This document shows positions 1 through 5,556 of a stretch of 5,671 nt of DNA, piece by piece. The notes beneath the pieces were generated by a model that saw only the letters and a list, made by a program, of their open reading frames with translations, searched no databases and was not told the DNA's origin. A program made the position numbers and the translations under genes. Source of the DNA: Promethearchaeota archaeon (GTDB lineage Archaea > Asgardarchaeota > Lokiarchaeia > Sigyniarchaeales > SOKP01); the NCBI GenBank assembly GCA_016840695.1, contig JAEORV010000130.1, positions 1 through 5,671 of the forward strand, written 5' to 3'. The number at the start of each line of letters is the position of its first letter. Position 1 is the stretch's first letter.

Positions 1-1
1 A

Positions 2-949
2 AAAAAAACAGATATTTTTGAGCATAGGGGAATTCATAACTATTATACTCACCCGATCCTTCAATCTTTCCAGTTAAAATTAAACGCAGGAGTAGAAATT
101 GTAAATTATCCCCAACACATGGACATGTACGAACAATTCTTAAAGCCCATTAATGATTACGAGAGAGAACCGAATTTAATTAGCGCTGAAAAAGCCATAA
201 TCCCTGAAATGCTTGTAATAGACAAATTTGCGAAAGAACATTACGAACGCATGGGAAAACCTTTGAGCGTTAAAATATGCGTGACTGGACCAATTGAATT
301 GTACATTAGAAAAATAGACTTCACGATCTACCTTGATATGGCGTATAATTTTGCCATATCTGTAAATTCCTTTATAAAAAATTCTCTATACGACACGAAA
401 TATTTAAAAACATCAATTGTATCCATCGATGAACCCTCTTTTGGATATGTTGACATTGTTAACGTGTCCGACGACGAATTAATTAAGATTTTCGATAAAT
501 GTTTAGAAGGAGTCAACATTACCAGTCAAATTCACCTTCACACCCTTAATAGGGCGTCAATAGCTTTACAGACTAAAAACATAGATGTTTTAACTTGTGA
601 ATATGCTTCTGATAATTCTAATGTGATTCCAAAAAAGGACTTGGATCAATATGATAAATTTATTCGCGTGGGAATTACAAGGACAAATATTAACAGTTTG
701 ATGGCAGAAGCATTAGATGCTGGAGTCTCTCAAGAAGAGGTTAAGTCATTTGAAGGAACGATGAATCTAATCGATCCAAGGGAGAGAATCGAAAAAAACC
801 TCATGGACGCGTTGAAGCGATATGACGATCGCTTGCAATTTATAGGTCCTGATTGCGGTTTAGCAGGATGGGATCCTCCGCAAGTTGCTTACGAGGTGCT
901 CCATCGAACGTACGAAGTCATGGAAAAAGTCAAGAAATCATCTCATTGA
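2..949 (+). CDS. Core-MetE-type (folate-independent-like) methionine synthase, 5'-truncated by the window edge
   Basis: Likely transfers a methyl group to homocysteine to make methionine in the cytoplasm; the methyl donor is unknown. It corresponds to the C-terminal catalytic barrel of cobalamin-independent methionine synthase (UROD/MetE-like fold) without the N-terminal half. Numbering visible codons from base 2 (315 residues), I see a substrate-barrel motif VTGPIEL (94-100), IDEPSFG (142-148), a zinc-site HLH (178-180), a CEYASD segment with the Glu ligand (E200), and GPDCGLAGWDPPQVA with the Cys ligand (C285). The usual ligand pattern is His-x-Cys, Glu, Cys; here the second ligand position is His. 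The first ATG is at 119, but the frame is open back to base 2 and those codons read as family sequence (AGVEIVNYPQHMDMYEQF resembles the AGIDI...GQxxxDM part of archaeal MetE). The true start therefore lies outside the window, with probably some 20-30 residues missing. The stop is TGA at 947-949. The Mes subfamily cannot be assigned by eye, and no corrinoid-protein gene is visible nearby. Confidence 0.85.
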   Translation, partial: KKTDIFEHRGIHNYYTHPILQSFQLKLNAGVEIVNYPQHMDMYEQFLKPINDYEREPNLISAEKAIIPEMLVIDKFAKEHYERMGKPLSVKICVTGPIELYIRKIDFTIYLDMAYNFAISVNSFIKNSLYDTKYLKTSIVSIDEPSFGYVDIVNVSDDELIKIFDKCLEGVNITSQIHLHTLNRASIALQTKNIDVLTCEYASDNSNVIPKKDLDQYDKFIRVGITRTNINSLMAEALDAGVSQEEVKSFEGTMNLIDPRERIEKNLMDALKRYDDRLQFIGPDCGLAGWDPPQVAYEVLHRTYEVMEKVKKSSH

Positions 950-955
950 TGCTGA

Positions 956-966
956 TTTTTCTTTTT
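956..966 (+). terminator. T-rich terminator after the methionine synthase gene
   Basis: Two T5 runs separated by one C begin seven bases after the stop codon. Archaeal RNA polymerase commonly terminates at such oligo-T tracts without a hairpin, and the next gene has its own TATA box, so termination here is plausible. No stem-loop is seen. Confidence 0.45.
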
Positions 967-1013
967 AATTTGAAATACAAGTGTATAACATTTATTAACT
1001 AATACAATCATGG

Positions 1014-1024
1014 AATATATATAG
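1014..1024 (+). promoter_or_regulatory. TATA box of the 7TM gene (leaderless promoter)
   Basis: The A/T-only core TATATATA (1016-1023) is centred about 27 bases before the ATG at 1047. Archaeal transcription starts about 25 bases downstream of the TATA centre, which places the start at roughly 1045. That predicts an essentially leaderless mRNA and fits the absence of a Shine-Dalgarno site before this gene. Confidence 0.6.
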
Positions 1025-1046
1025 AAAAATGAACCCATGATTATTC

Positions 1047-1760
1047 ATGCCTCTCTATCCCCATGACATCATAAACGGAATTTTCGGCGTAATTGCTCTT
1101 ATTGTTTCTTTTTTCATTGCGATTCGAATTATTTTAAGAGGTTTTGAATTTCGGAATAGAGATTTTATTCTCGTTGGAATCGCGGGGCTTATCGTATCAG
1201 AACCATTTTGGGGGGCGATAATTTCTTTTGTATTGGAAATTTCGTCTGGAATGGCTCTTTCAATCGAAATACAAAACTTAATCAATTTTCCATTAATCCC
1301 CTTAGGACTGTTCTCTTGGCTGGTCGCTTTTACCGATCTTGTGTATAAGAAACGACAAAAAATCATCATCGAGCTCTTTATTATTTATGGTATTATTTAT
1401 GAAATAGTTTTTTTCGTGGTTTTCGCGAACGATCCTTCTTTAGAGGGGACTTTTTATGGAATTAAGAGCCGAGGTATTCCAACGATATTCTTGGTTTCCT
1501 TCTTGATTATTATTTTGATATCAGTGGCATCATTTGTAAGAGAAAGCTTACAATCAGCTCATCCCGAAATTAAGATGAAAGGAAAATTGCTTGTAGTTGC
1601 CATGATTTTTTATAGTATTGCAGCACTCCTCGAAACGATTGTACTAGTATTTTCTATTTCCACTGTTTTTCAAATGATTGGCCGCACCTTTTTAATAGTG
1701 AGCGCCATAACCTTTTTATGGGGCTTTTTTCTTCCTGAATGGATAAAAAAACGCTTGTAA
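1047..1760 (+). CDS. Seven-transmembrane membrane protein of unknown function
   Basis: A 237-residue integral membrane protein that I cannot assign to a named family. Hydrophobic segments are near residues 10-30, 39-65, 77-100, 105-127, 144-164, 179-203 and 207-229. Positive charge collects in the loops after segment 1 (RGFEFRNR), 3 (KKRQK), 5 (up to KMKGK) and at the C-terminus (EWIKKRL). This predicts N-out, C-in topology with seven helices. Glu sits inside or next to helices 2 (E52-P53), 4 (E119) and 6 (E196). No signal peptide, soluble sensor domain, kinase or transporter signature is visible. The layout resembles the 7TM sensor modules found attached to archaeal and bacterial signalling proteins, here as a stand-alone unit; that comparison is inference. 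The start is supported by an in-frame TGA at 1038-1040 and by the TATA spacing. Similar-sized orphan 7TM proteins are, from memory, common in Lokiarchaeal genomes. Confidence 0.8.
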   Translation: MPLYPHDIINGIFGVIALIVSFFIAIRIILRGFEFRNRDFILVGIAGLIVSEPFWGAIISFVLEISSGMALSIEIQNLINFPLIPLGLFSWLVAFTDLVYKKRQKIIIELFIIYGIIYEIVFFVVFANDPSLEGTFYGIKSRGIPTIFLVSFLIIILISVASFVRESLQSAHPEIKMKGKLLVVAMIFYSIAALLETIVLVFSISTVFQMIGRTFLIVSAITFLWGFFLPEWIKKRL

Positions 1761-1795
1761 AAAGAATATATCATTTTCATAACTTCTTTTAAAAC

Positions 1796-1815
1796 CTTAA
1801 TTAACACCTATTAAG
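1796..1815. repeat. Short inverted repeat CTTAAT-N8-ATTAAG upstream of the hsp20 promoter
   Basis: A perfect 6-bp dyad (1796-1801 and 1810-1815) about 25 bases upstream of the TATA box at 1840. It could be an activator or repressor site, but dyads this short are frequent in AT-rich DNA and I have no second copy to support it. Confidence 0.25.
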
Positions 1816-1820
1816 TCCTT

Positions 1821-1827
1821 ATTTTTG
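1821..1827 (+). terminator. T-run that may end the 7TM transcript
   Basis: A T5 run (1822-1826) about 60 bases after the 7TM stop codon and just upstream of the next TATA box. An earlier CTTCTTTT run (1783-1790) may contribute. It is compatible with an archaeal oligo-T terminator, but the evidence is weak. Confidence 0.3.
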
Positions 1828-1830
1828 TTA

Positions 1831-1849
1831 ACCACTAAGTTTAAATAGG
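1831..1849 (+). promoter_or_regulatory. Promoter (BRE plus TATA) of the Hsp20-like gene
   Basis: TTTAAATA at 1840-1847 is a near-consensus archaeal TATA box, preceded by ACCACTAAG in the position of the BRE. The expected start is about 1870, giving a leader of roughly 65 bases before the GTG at 1934. The leader is very A-rich, and the start point coincides with the dyad at 1869-1887. Confidence 0.6.
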
Positions 1850-1868
1850 TAAAATCACATTTAGATCA

Positions 1869-1887
1869 TGTAAAAAAAAAGTTTACA
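1869..1887. promoter_or_regulatory. Candidate operator: dyad TGTAAA-N7-TTTACA at the presumed hsp20 transcription start
   Basis: Perfect 6-bp arms (1869-1874, 1882-1887) flank an A-rich centre. The site covers the start point predicted from the TATA box at 1840, a position where a bound protein would block transcription. Phr of Pyrococcus also acts at the start-site region of its target promoters. A similar dyad, GTAAA-N8-TTTAC, lies at 4904-4921 in front of the regulator gene. Binding by the regulator encoded at 4945 is inference. Confidence 0.4.
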
Positions 1888-1920
1888 CGAATTTATGGAC
1901 ATAAAATAAAAAAAATAGTT

Positions 1921-1928
1921 AAAGGTGG
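1921..1928 (+). promoter_or_regulatory. Shine-Dalgarno site that decides the hsp20 start
   Basis: AAAGGTGG ends five bases before GTG 1934. The longest reading of the frame begins at GTG 1925, which lies inside this motif and has no ribosome-binding site of its own. The motif therefore favours GTG 1934 as the true start. Confidence 0.65.
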
Positions 1929-1933
1929 AAAGC

Positions 1934-2566
1934 GTGTCTAACGATTTTGATGACATTATTGATAGGATAAAGAAATTCTTCAATTTTAAATCAGATATGT
2001 TTGATGTTGACGTTCTAGTTTTTCCAGAACCAACTGAAGACGTCAATTTAAAATTTGGAGATGAAAGCGCCGAGGGTTTCAAGGTTTCGTACCACTTTGA
2101 AACGGGAATGGAAAAACCGGAGATAAAAATAGAAGGAGATTTTGACGAAAGGAAACTTCACGATTATTTAAAGCACTTCAACCTAGATCAAAATGTTCCC
2201 ATCCAAGAAAATTTCCCTTATATACAAAAAAACGTGGTAGACGCCGGAATGCTCTCGTTAGATAATCTTCATGATGAGGACTACCTATTAGAAGAAGAAC
2301 CATCGTATGTTTTTGAACCTGAAACTGAAATCAACGATTTCGATTACTTTACTGAAATTATTCTTGAAGTTCCAGGCATCGAAGAAGAGGATATATTCGT
2401 TAGTTTCAATGATGATGGAACCAAAATGACGGTGCTTGCTCAGAATGAAAAACGCAAGTACCAGAAAGACATTCACCTCCCTTTTAAGGCTTCAGAGAAT
2501 AACTACACGCTGAAAGTGAAAAATGGGTTGGCGATATTAAGAGTAAATTACAACGAAGAAGCATGA
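1934..2566 (+). CDS. Hsp20/alpha-crystallin-domain small heat-shock-like protein with an acidic N-terminal domain
   Basis: A 210-residue cytoplasmic protein, probably an ATP-independent holdase that keeps unfolding proteins soluble. The C-terminal part (about 131-207) has the alpha-crystallin pattern: an EINDFDYFTEIILEVPG strand region with Pro-Gly at 147-148, EEEDIFVSF, KDIHLPF, and the closing KNGLAILRV (196-204), equivalent to the family's NGxLxV. The first 130 residues form a separate, strongly acidic region with two parts: residues 22-40, and 48-82 carrying FKVSYHFETGMEKPEIKIEGDF. I recall the latter as typical of archaeal Hsp20 proteins of the GvpH/AF1296 kind, but this is from memory. 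The classical C-terminal I-x-I/V tail that assembles sHSP oligomers is absent; the protein ends RVNYNEEA. GTG 1934 is chosen over GTG 1925 because of the Shine-Dalgarno site. The gene lies 106 bases upstream of cdc48 on the same strand, which suggests shared control and function. Confidence 0.8.
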   Translation: MSNDFDDIIDRIKKFFNFKSDMFDVDVLVFPEPTEDVNLKFGDESAEGFKVSYHFETGMEKPEIKIEGDFDERKLHDYLKHFNLDQNVPIQENFPYIQKNVVDAGMLSLDNLHDEDYLLEEEPSYVFEPETEINDFDYFTEIILEVPGIEEEDIFVSFNDDGTKMTVLAQNEKRKYQKDIHLPFKASENNYTLKVKNGLAILRVNYNEEA

Positions 2567-2575
2567 GGTCATGCT

Positions 2576-2658
2576 ATAGCTAATAGTTAAATATCAAGAC
2601 TTACATTAAGAAATAGAAAAACATAATCTAATAAATGGATTTCCAATAATAGCTAATA
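2576..2658. repeat. Pair of 10-base direct repeats (ATAGCTAATA) bracketing the hsp20-cdc48 gap
   Basis: The same ten bases occur at 2576-2585 and 2649-2658, 73 bases apart. The first overlaps the palindrome GCTATAGC (2573-2580). They could be paired binding sites around the cdc48 promoter, but chance is not excluded in AT-rich DNA. Confidence 0.25.
2586..2594 (+). promoter_or_regulatory. Possible TATA box for cdc48
   Basis: GTTAAATAT in the 106-base gap resembles a TATA box and would start transcription near 2615, leaving a leader of nearly 60 bases. A second candidate, TAATAAAT (2629-2636), would start near 2658. Neither is strong, no clear Shine-Dalgarno site precedes cdc48, and there is no terminator after hsp20, so co-transcription is equally possible. 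Confidence 0.3.
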
Positions 2659-2672
2659 TGAGTTGAAAATTA

Positions 2673-4892
2673 ATGAGTGGGGCAATGGTTAAAGGAGGGA
2701 GTAGTCGAAAAGTAAGAATAAAGGATTCTCTTAAAGATGACGCTGGAAAAGGCAGGGTAAGAATTGATCCCGACGTGATAAAGGAGTTAAAGCTTAGAAA
2801 TGGGGATGTTATTGAAATAAGTCATCCCATGGACAATAAAAAGACTGCTGCGTTATTATATCCAGGAAAATTGGAAGATACAGGGACCAATTCCATTCGT
2901 ATTGACCAGTCCTTAAGAAGAAATTTAGGCTCCTCGATAGACGACATTGTAGAAATTCGAAAGATTAAAGCAAGTTTAGCGAGCAAAATAACGTTTGCTG
3001 GGTTAGAAGAAACCGTTATTTTAAGAAATTCCCAACAACTGGCGAGAAAATTAGAGAATCGCGTAATAACAAAAGGAGATATATTGAGTTTTTATGCAAT
3101 GGGTCGTAGGATTGATCTTATAGTAGTAGATTATTCTCCAAAAAGCGAGGCAGTGAGAATTCATCAAGACACAAAAGTCATGCTTTCTGAGAAAAGCCAT
3201 AAAGAATTAGTTGAATTAGAAGAATCAAGGGTTACTTATGAGGACATAGGCGGATTAGCAGAAGAAATTCAAAAAATTAGAGAAATGATAGAACTCCCAA
3301 TAAGACATCCCGAATTGTTCAAAAGAATTGGAATCGCGCCTCCCAAAGGCGTGTTGCTACACGGTCCTCCGGGTACGGGAAAAACTTTACTTGCAAGAGC
3401 GGTAGCTTTTGAAACTGAAGCTCATTTTATAACTATTAGCGGTCCCGAGATCATGAGCAAGTTTTACGGCCAGAGCGAGGAAAATCTTCGCAAGAAGTTC
3501 GAAGAAGCCAAGGAAATGGCTCCCTCAATAATCTTTATTGACGAGTTGGATTCGATTGCTCCAAAGAGAGGTGAAGTCACGGGCGAGGTCGAAAGAAGAG
3601 TAGTCGCTCAGTTACTTTCCTTGATGGACGGATTGGAAGGACGCGGCGAAATTATAGTCATAGGCGCAACAAATAGGGTAAACGATATTGATCCCGCATT
3701 GAGAAGACCTGGGAGATTCGATCGCGAGATAGAAATAGGAGTACCCGATACTGACGGTCGGTACGAAATCCTCCAAATTCATACCAGAGGAATGCCCTTG
3801 TACAAGGACGTGAACCTTCAACACATTGCTGAAAAAACCCATGGATTTGTAGGCGCCGACGTTGAAGCCTTAGCTAAAGAAGCAGCAATGCTTTCCATCA
3901 GGGAATTATTGCCCAAAATCGATTTGGACAAACCAATCCCCGTCGAAATTTTAAACGACCTTCAAATCAAAATGCTGCATTTTACGCGTTCTTTAAGCAG
4001 TATTGAGCCCTCTGCTTTAAGAGAAGTCTTGATCATACAACCTACTGAGACTTGGGACGATGTTGGCGGCTTGGAAGATGCCAAACAACAGTTAAGGGAA
4101 ATAATCGAGTGGCCTTTAATATATCCAGAATTGTATTCACATCTTAACGCAAACCCGCCCAATGGAATATTGATGCATGGGCCTCCAGGAACGGGAAAAA
4201 CATTATTAGCAAAAGCTTTAGCTCACGAAAGCGAAATTAATTTCATTTCCGTGAAAGGTCCTGAATTTCTCTCAAAGTGGGTTGGCGAAAGCGAGAAAGC
4301 CGTGCGAGAAACCTTTAGAAAAGCGCGTGCCGCGTCGCCGTGCATTATATTTTTCGACGAAATAGACGCTATTGCAGGCATGAGGGGAAGGTTTGCCAGT
4401 TCTCAAGCAACCGAACAAGTTGTATCGCAATTACTTACGGAAATGGATGGTTTAGAAGGTTTGAAAGATGTTATCTTATTAGCAGCAACAAATAGACCAG
4501 ATATGCTTGACCCCGCTTTATTACGATCGGGAAGATTCGGGAGACATATCGAAATTAAAATGCCAGACAAAGATTCTCGAAAAGCTATATTCGAAATTCA
4601 CCTCAAGGACAAGCCATTAGGTAAAAATATTGATCTTGATAAGCTAGCAGAAGAACTAGAGGGGTATACTGGTGCGGACATTCAAGCAATTTCGGAGGAA
4701 GCAACCTTGTTAACGATCCGGGATGCCGTGGCAAATCCCGATATAATCACTACTAACGAAGAATCTGTAAAAAGCGTGGAAATTACTAAGGAGATTTTTG
4801 ATAAATCGATTGAAAAAATTAAGTTGACAGCAGATAGAGCGGTGAAAGCGGAGGAACGCTCAACCGACGCATCCGAAGAACTATATCGATAA
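2673..4892 (+). CDS. cdc48: Cdc48/VAT-type AAA+ ATPase (archaeal p97 homologue)
   Basis: A 739-residue hexameric unfoldase/segregase that uses ATP to pull apart proteins and complexes in the cytoplasm. Domains in order: an N-terminal double-psi barrel (about 13-98), a four-stranded CDC48 domain 2 (about 104-188), AAA D1 starting at YEDIGGL (189), and AAA D2 starting at TWDDVGGL (460). D1 has Walker A GPPGTGKT 231-238, Walker B IIFIDELD with D290/E291, sensor-1 N334, and arginine fingers in RRPGRFDRE (R345, R348). D2 has Walker A GPPGTGKT 503-510 and Walker B IIFFDEID with D562/E563. All catalytic residues are intact in both rings, and the length is normal for archaeal Cdc48. The last three residues, Leu-Tyr-Arg, fit the HbYX motif by which proteasomal ATPases dock on the 20S core. 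About 12 residues precede the barrel; ATG 2685 is an alternative start, and the GGAGGG inside the early codons has no start codon at the right distance. It sits between hsp20 and the regulator, with 106- and 52-base gaps. Confidence 0.97.
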   Translation: MSGAMVKGGSSRKVRIKDSLKDDAGKGRVRIDPDVIKELKLRNGDVIEISHPMDNKKTAALLYPGKLEDTGTNSIRIDQSLRRNLGSSIDDIVEIRKIKASLASKITFAGLEETVILRNSQQLARKLENRVITKGDILSFYAMGRRIDLIVVDYSPKSEAVRIHQDTKVMLSEKSHKELVELEESRVTYEDIGGLAEEIQKIREMIELPIRHPELFKRIGIAPPKGVLLHGPPGTGKTLLARAVAFETEAHFITISGPEIMSKFYGQSEENLRKKFEEAKEMAPSIIFIDELDSIAPKRGEVTGEVERRVVAQLLSLMDGLEGRGEIIVIGATNRVNDIDPALRRPGRFDREIEIGVPDTDGRYEILQIHTRGMPLYKDVNLQHIAEKTHGFVGADVEALAKEAAMLSIRELLPKIDLDKPIPVEILNDLQIKMLHFTRSLSSIEPSALREVLIIQPTETWDDVGGLEDAKQQLREIIEWPLIYPELYSHLNANPPNGILMHGPPGTGKTLLAKALAHESEINFISVKGPEFLSKWVGESEKAVRETFRKARAASPCIIFFDEIDAIAGMRGRFASSQATEQVVSQLLTEMDGLEGLKDVILLAATNRPDMLDPALLRSGRFGRHIEIKMPDKDSRKAIFEIHLKDKPLGKNIDLDKLAEELEGYTGADIQAISEEATLLTIRDAVANPDIITTNEESVKSVEITKEIFDKSIEKIKLTADRAVKAEERSTDASEELYR

Positions 4893-4903
4893 GTCTAGAA
4901 GCG

Positions 4904-4921
4904 GTAAAAATAATTTTTTAC
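4904..4921. promoter_or_regulatory. Candidate operator or terminator: dyad GTAAAAA-N4-TTTTTAC before the regulator gene
   Basis: Perfect 7-bp arms (4904-4910, 4915-4921) lie in the 52-base gap after cdc48. The centre includes TAAAAATA, which could act as a TATA box. With a start near 4934 it would give a short leader carrying the Shine-Dalgarno site, so a protein bound here would cover the promoter. The outer GTAAA/TTTAC half-sites match those of the dyad at the hsp20 start site. As RNA the T6 run (4914-4919) could instead terminate the cdc48 transcript. Confidence 0.4.
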
Positions 4922-4933
4922 TTTATATATGTA

Positions 4934-4941
4934 GAGGAAGG
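4934..4941 (+). promoter_or_regulatory. Shine-Dalgarno site of the regulator gene
   Basis: GAGGAAGG ends three bases before ATG 4945, with the GAGG core seven bases away. This is a purine-rich ribosome-binding site at usual spacing and supports the ATG as the start. The TTTATATAT at 4922-4930 is too close to the ATG to be this gene's TATA box. Confidence 0.6.
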
Positions 4942-4944
4942 AAA

Positions 4945-5556
4945 ATGGAAAGCCAAGATATTAGGTTAAATGATTTATTGGACCTGTTAGGTAATCCAAC
5001 TAGGAGGAAGATACTTGCAAAACTCGCAAAACTTCCCCATTACGCTTCGGAGCTTGCAAATAGTTTAAATATTTCAAGACAACGCATTCATAGCCAATTA
5101 AAGGAATTAAAGAAGCATAATTTAATAGAACCCTTCAATCCAGATAAAGACGTTAAAGAAAATAAATATCGCATAAAAAAGAACATTTCAGTAAGGATTG
5201 ACATAACTCCTGATTATTACAACATCAACTACAGTACAACTCAAATTGATGATAAAAAGTCTTCTCTCATGTTAAAAGATATTGAAGATACAAGCACCTA
5301 TGAAGAAATCAATATTCCCGAAGACAAAATCAAGTATCTAGGAGAAAGGATAAGAGAAATTGAATCCGAAATAAAGAATTTAGAGAACGAAAGAAGTAAC
5401 TTGCTTCAAAGCAAGGAATGTTTTATAATTGAACTAAAAAATTTAATGAATCAACAATACAGACAACAACTCAAGGAAAAAATTGAAGAAAGGAGAACGA
5501 AGGAAAAACAGTGTGAAAAAGATTTCTTCTCCCAAATTCAAGCTTTCTTTAATTAG
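4945..5556 (+). CDS. Phr/HSR1-like winged-helix heat-shock regulator with C-terminal coiled coil; 3' end uncertain
   Basis: A probable DNA-binding transcriptional regulator, likely a dimer. Residues 8-80 form an ArsR-type winged helix: LLDLLGNPTRRKILAKLAKLP, then ASELANSLNISRQRIHSQLKELKKHNLIEPF (helix-turn-helix 34-63) and a wing with KYRIKK. ISVRIDITPDYYN (81-93) resembles the segment that follows the wing in Pyrococcus Phr. Residues about 125-188 are rich in Glu, Lys, Leu and Ile with heptad-like spacing and predict a coiled coil for dimerisation. Length as read is 203 residues, close to Phr (about 202, from memory). Phr and A. fulgidus HSR1 control hsp20 and AAA ATPase genes, which are exactly the two genes upstream here. 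Codons 150-189 lie in the left arm of the terminal inverted repeat, and the last 15 residues and stop lie in its loop and first right-arm base. If that structure is a fold-back artefact, the true C-terminus may differ: the opposite loop orientation would continue LIKESLNLGEEIFFT instead of QCEKDFFSQIQAFFN. Confidence 0.8.
   Translation: MESQDIRLNDLLDLLGNPTRRKILAKLAKLPHYASELANSLNISRQRIHSQLKELKKHNLIEPFNPDKDVKENKYRIKKNISVRIDITPDYYNINYSTTQIDDKKSSLMLKDIEDTSTYEEINIPEDKIKYLGERIREIESEIKNLENERSNLLQSKECFIIELKNLMNQQYRQQLKEKIEERRTKEKQCEKDFFSQIQAFFN

Noticed and set aside
1055..1369. 104-codon minus-strand open frame opposite the 7TM gene
   Set aside because: It is a shadow of the + strand gene: low-complexity composition, no promoter or ribosome-binding site, and the + strand reading gives a clean seven-helix protein. 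The other minus-strand frames at 328-519, 1861-2082, 2288-2476, 3612-3842 and 3962-4162 were dropped on similar grounds.
1868..1933. RNA thermometer in the A-rich hsp20 leader
   Set aside because: No stretch in the leader is complementary to the AAAGGTGG site, so nothing hides the ribosome-binding site.
2543..2551. GTAAATTAC palindrome as a third operator copy
   Set aside because: It lies inside the hsp20 coding end (codons for R-V-N-Y), and its half-sites are one base apart instead of seven or eight.
2691..2700. AAAGGAGGGA as the cdc48 ribosome-binding site
   Set aside because: No ATG, GTG or TTG follows at usable distance, and the bases encode the early Lys-Gly-Gly of the protein.
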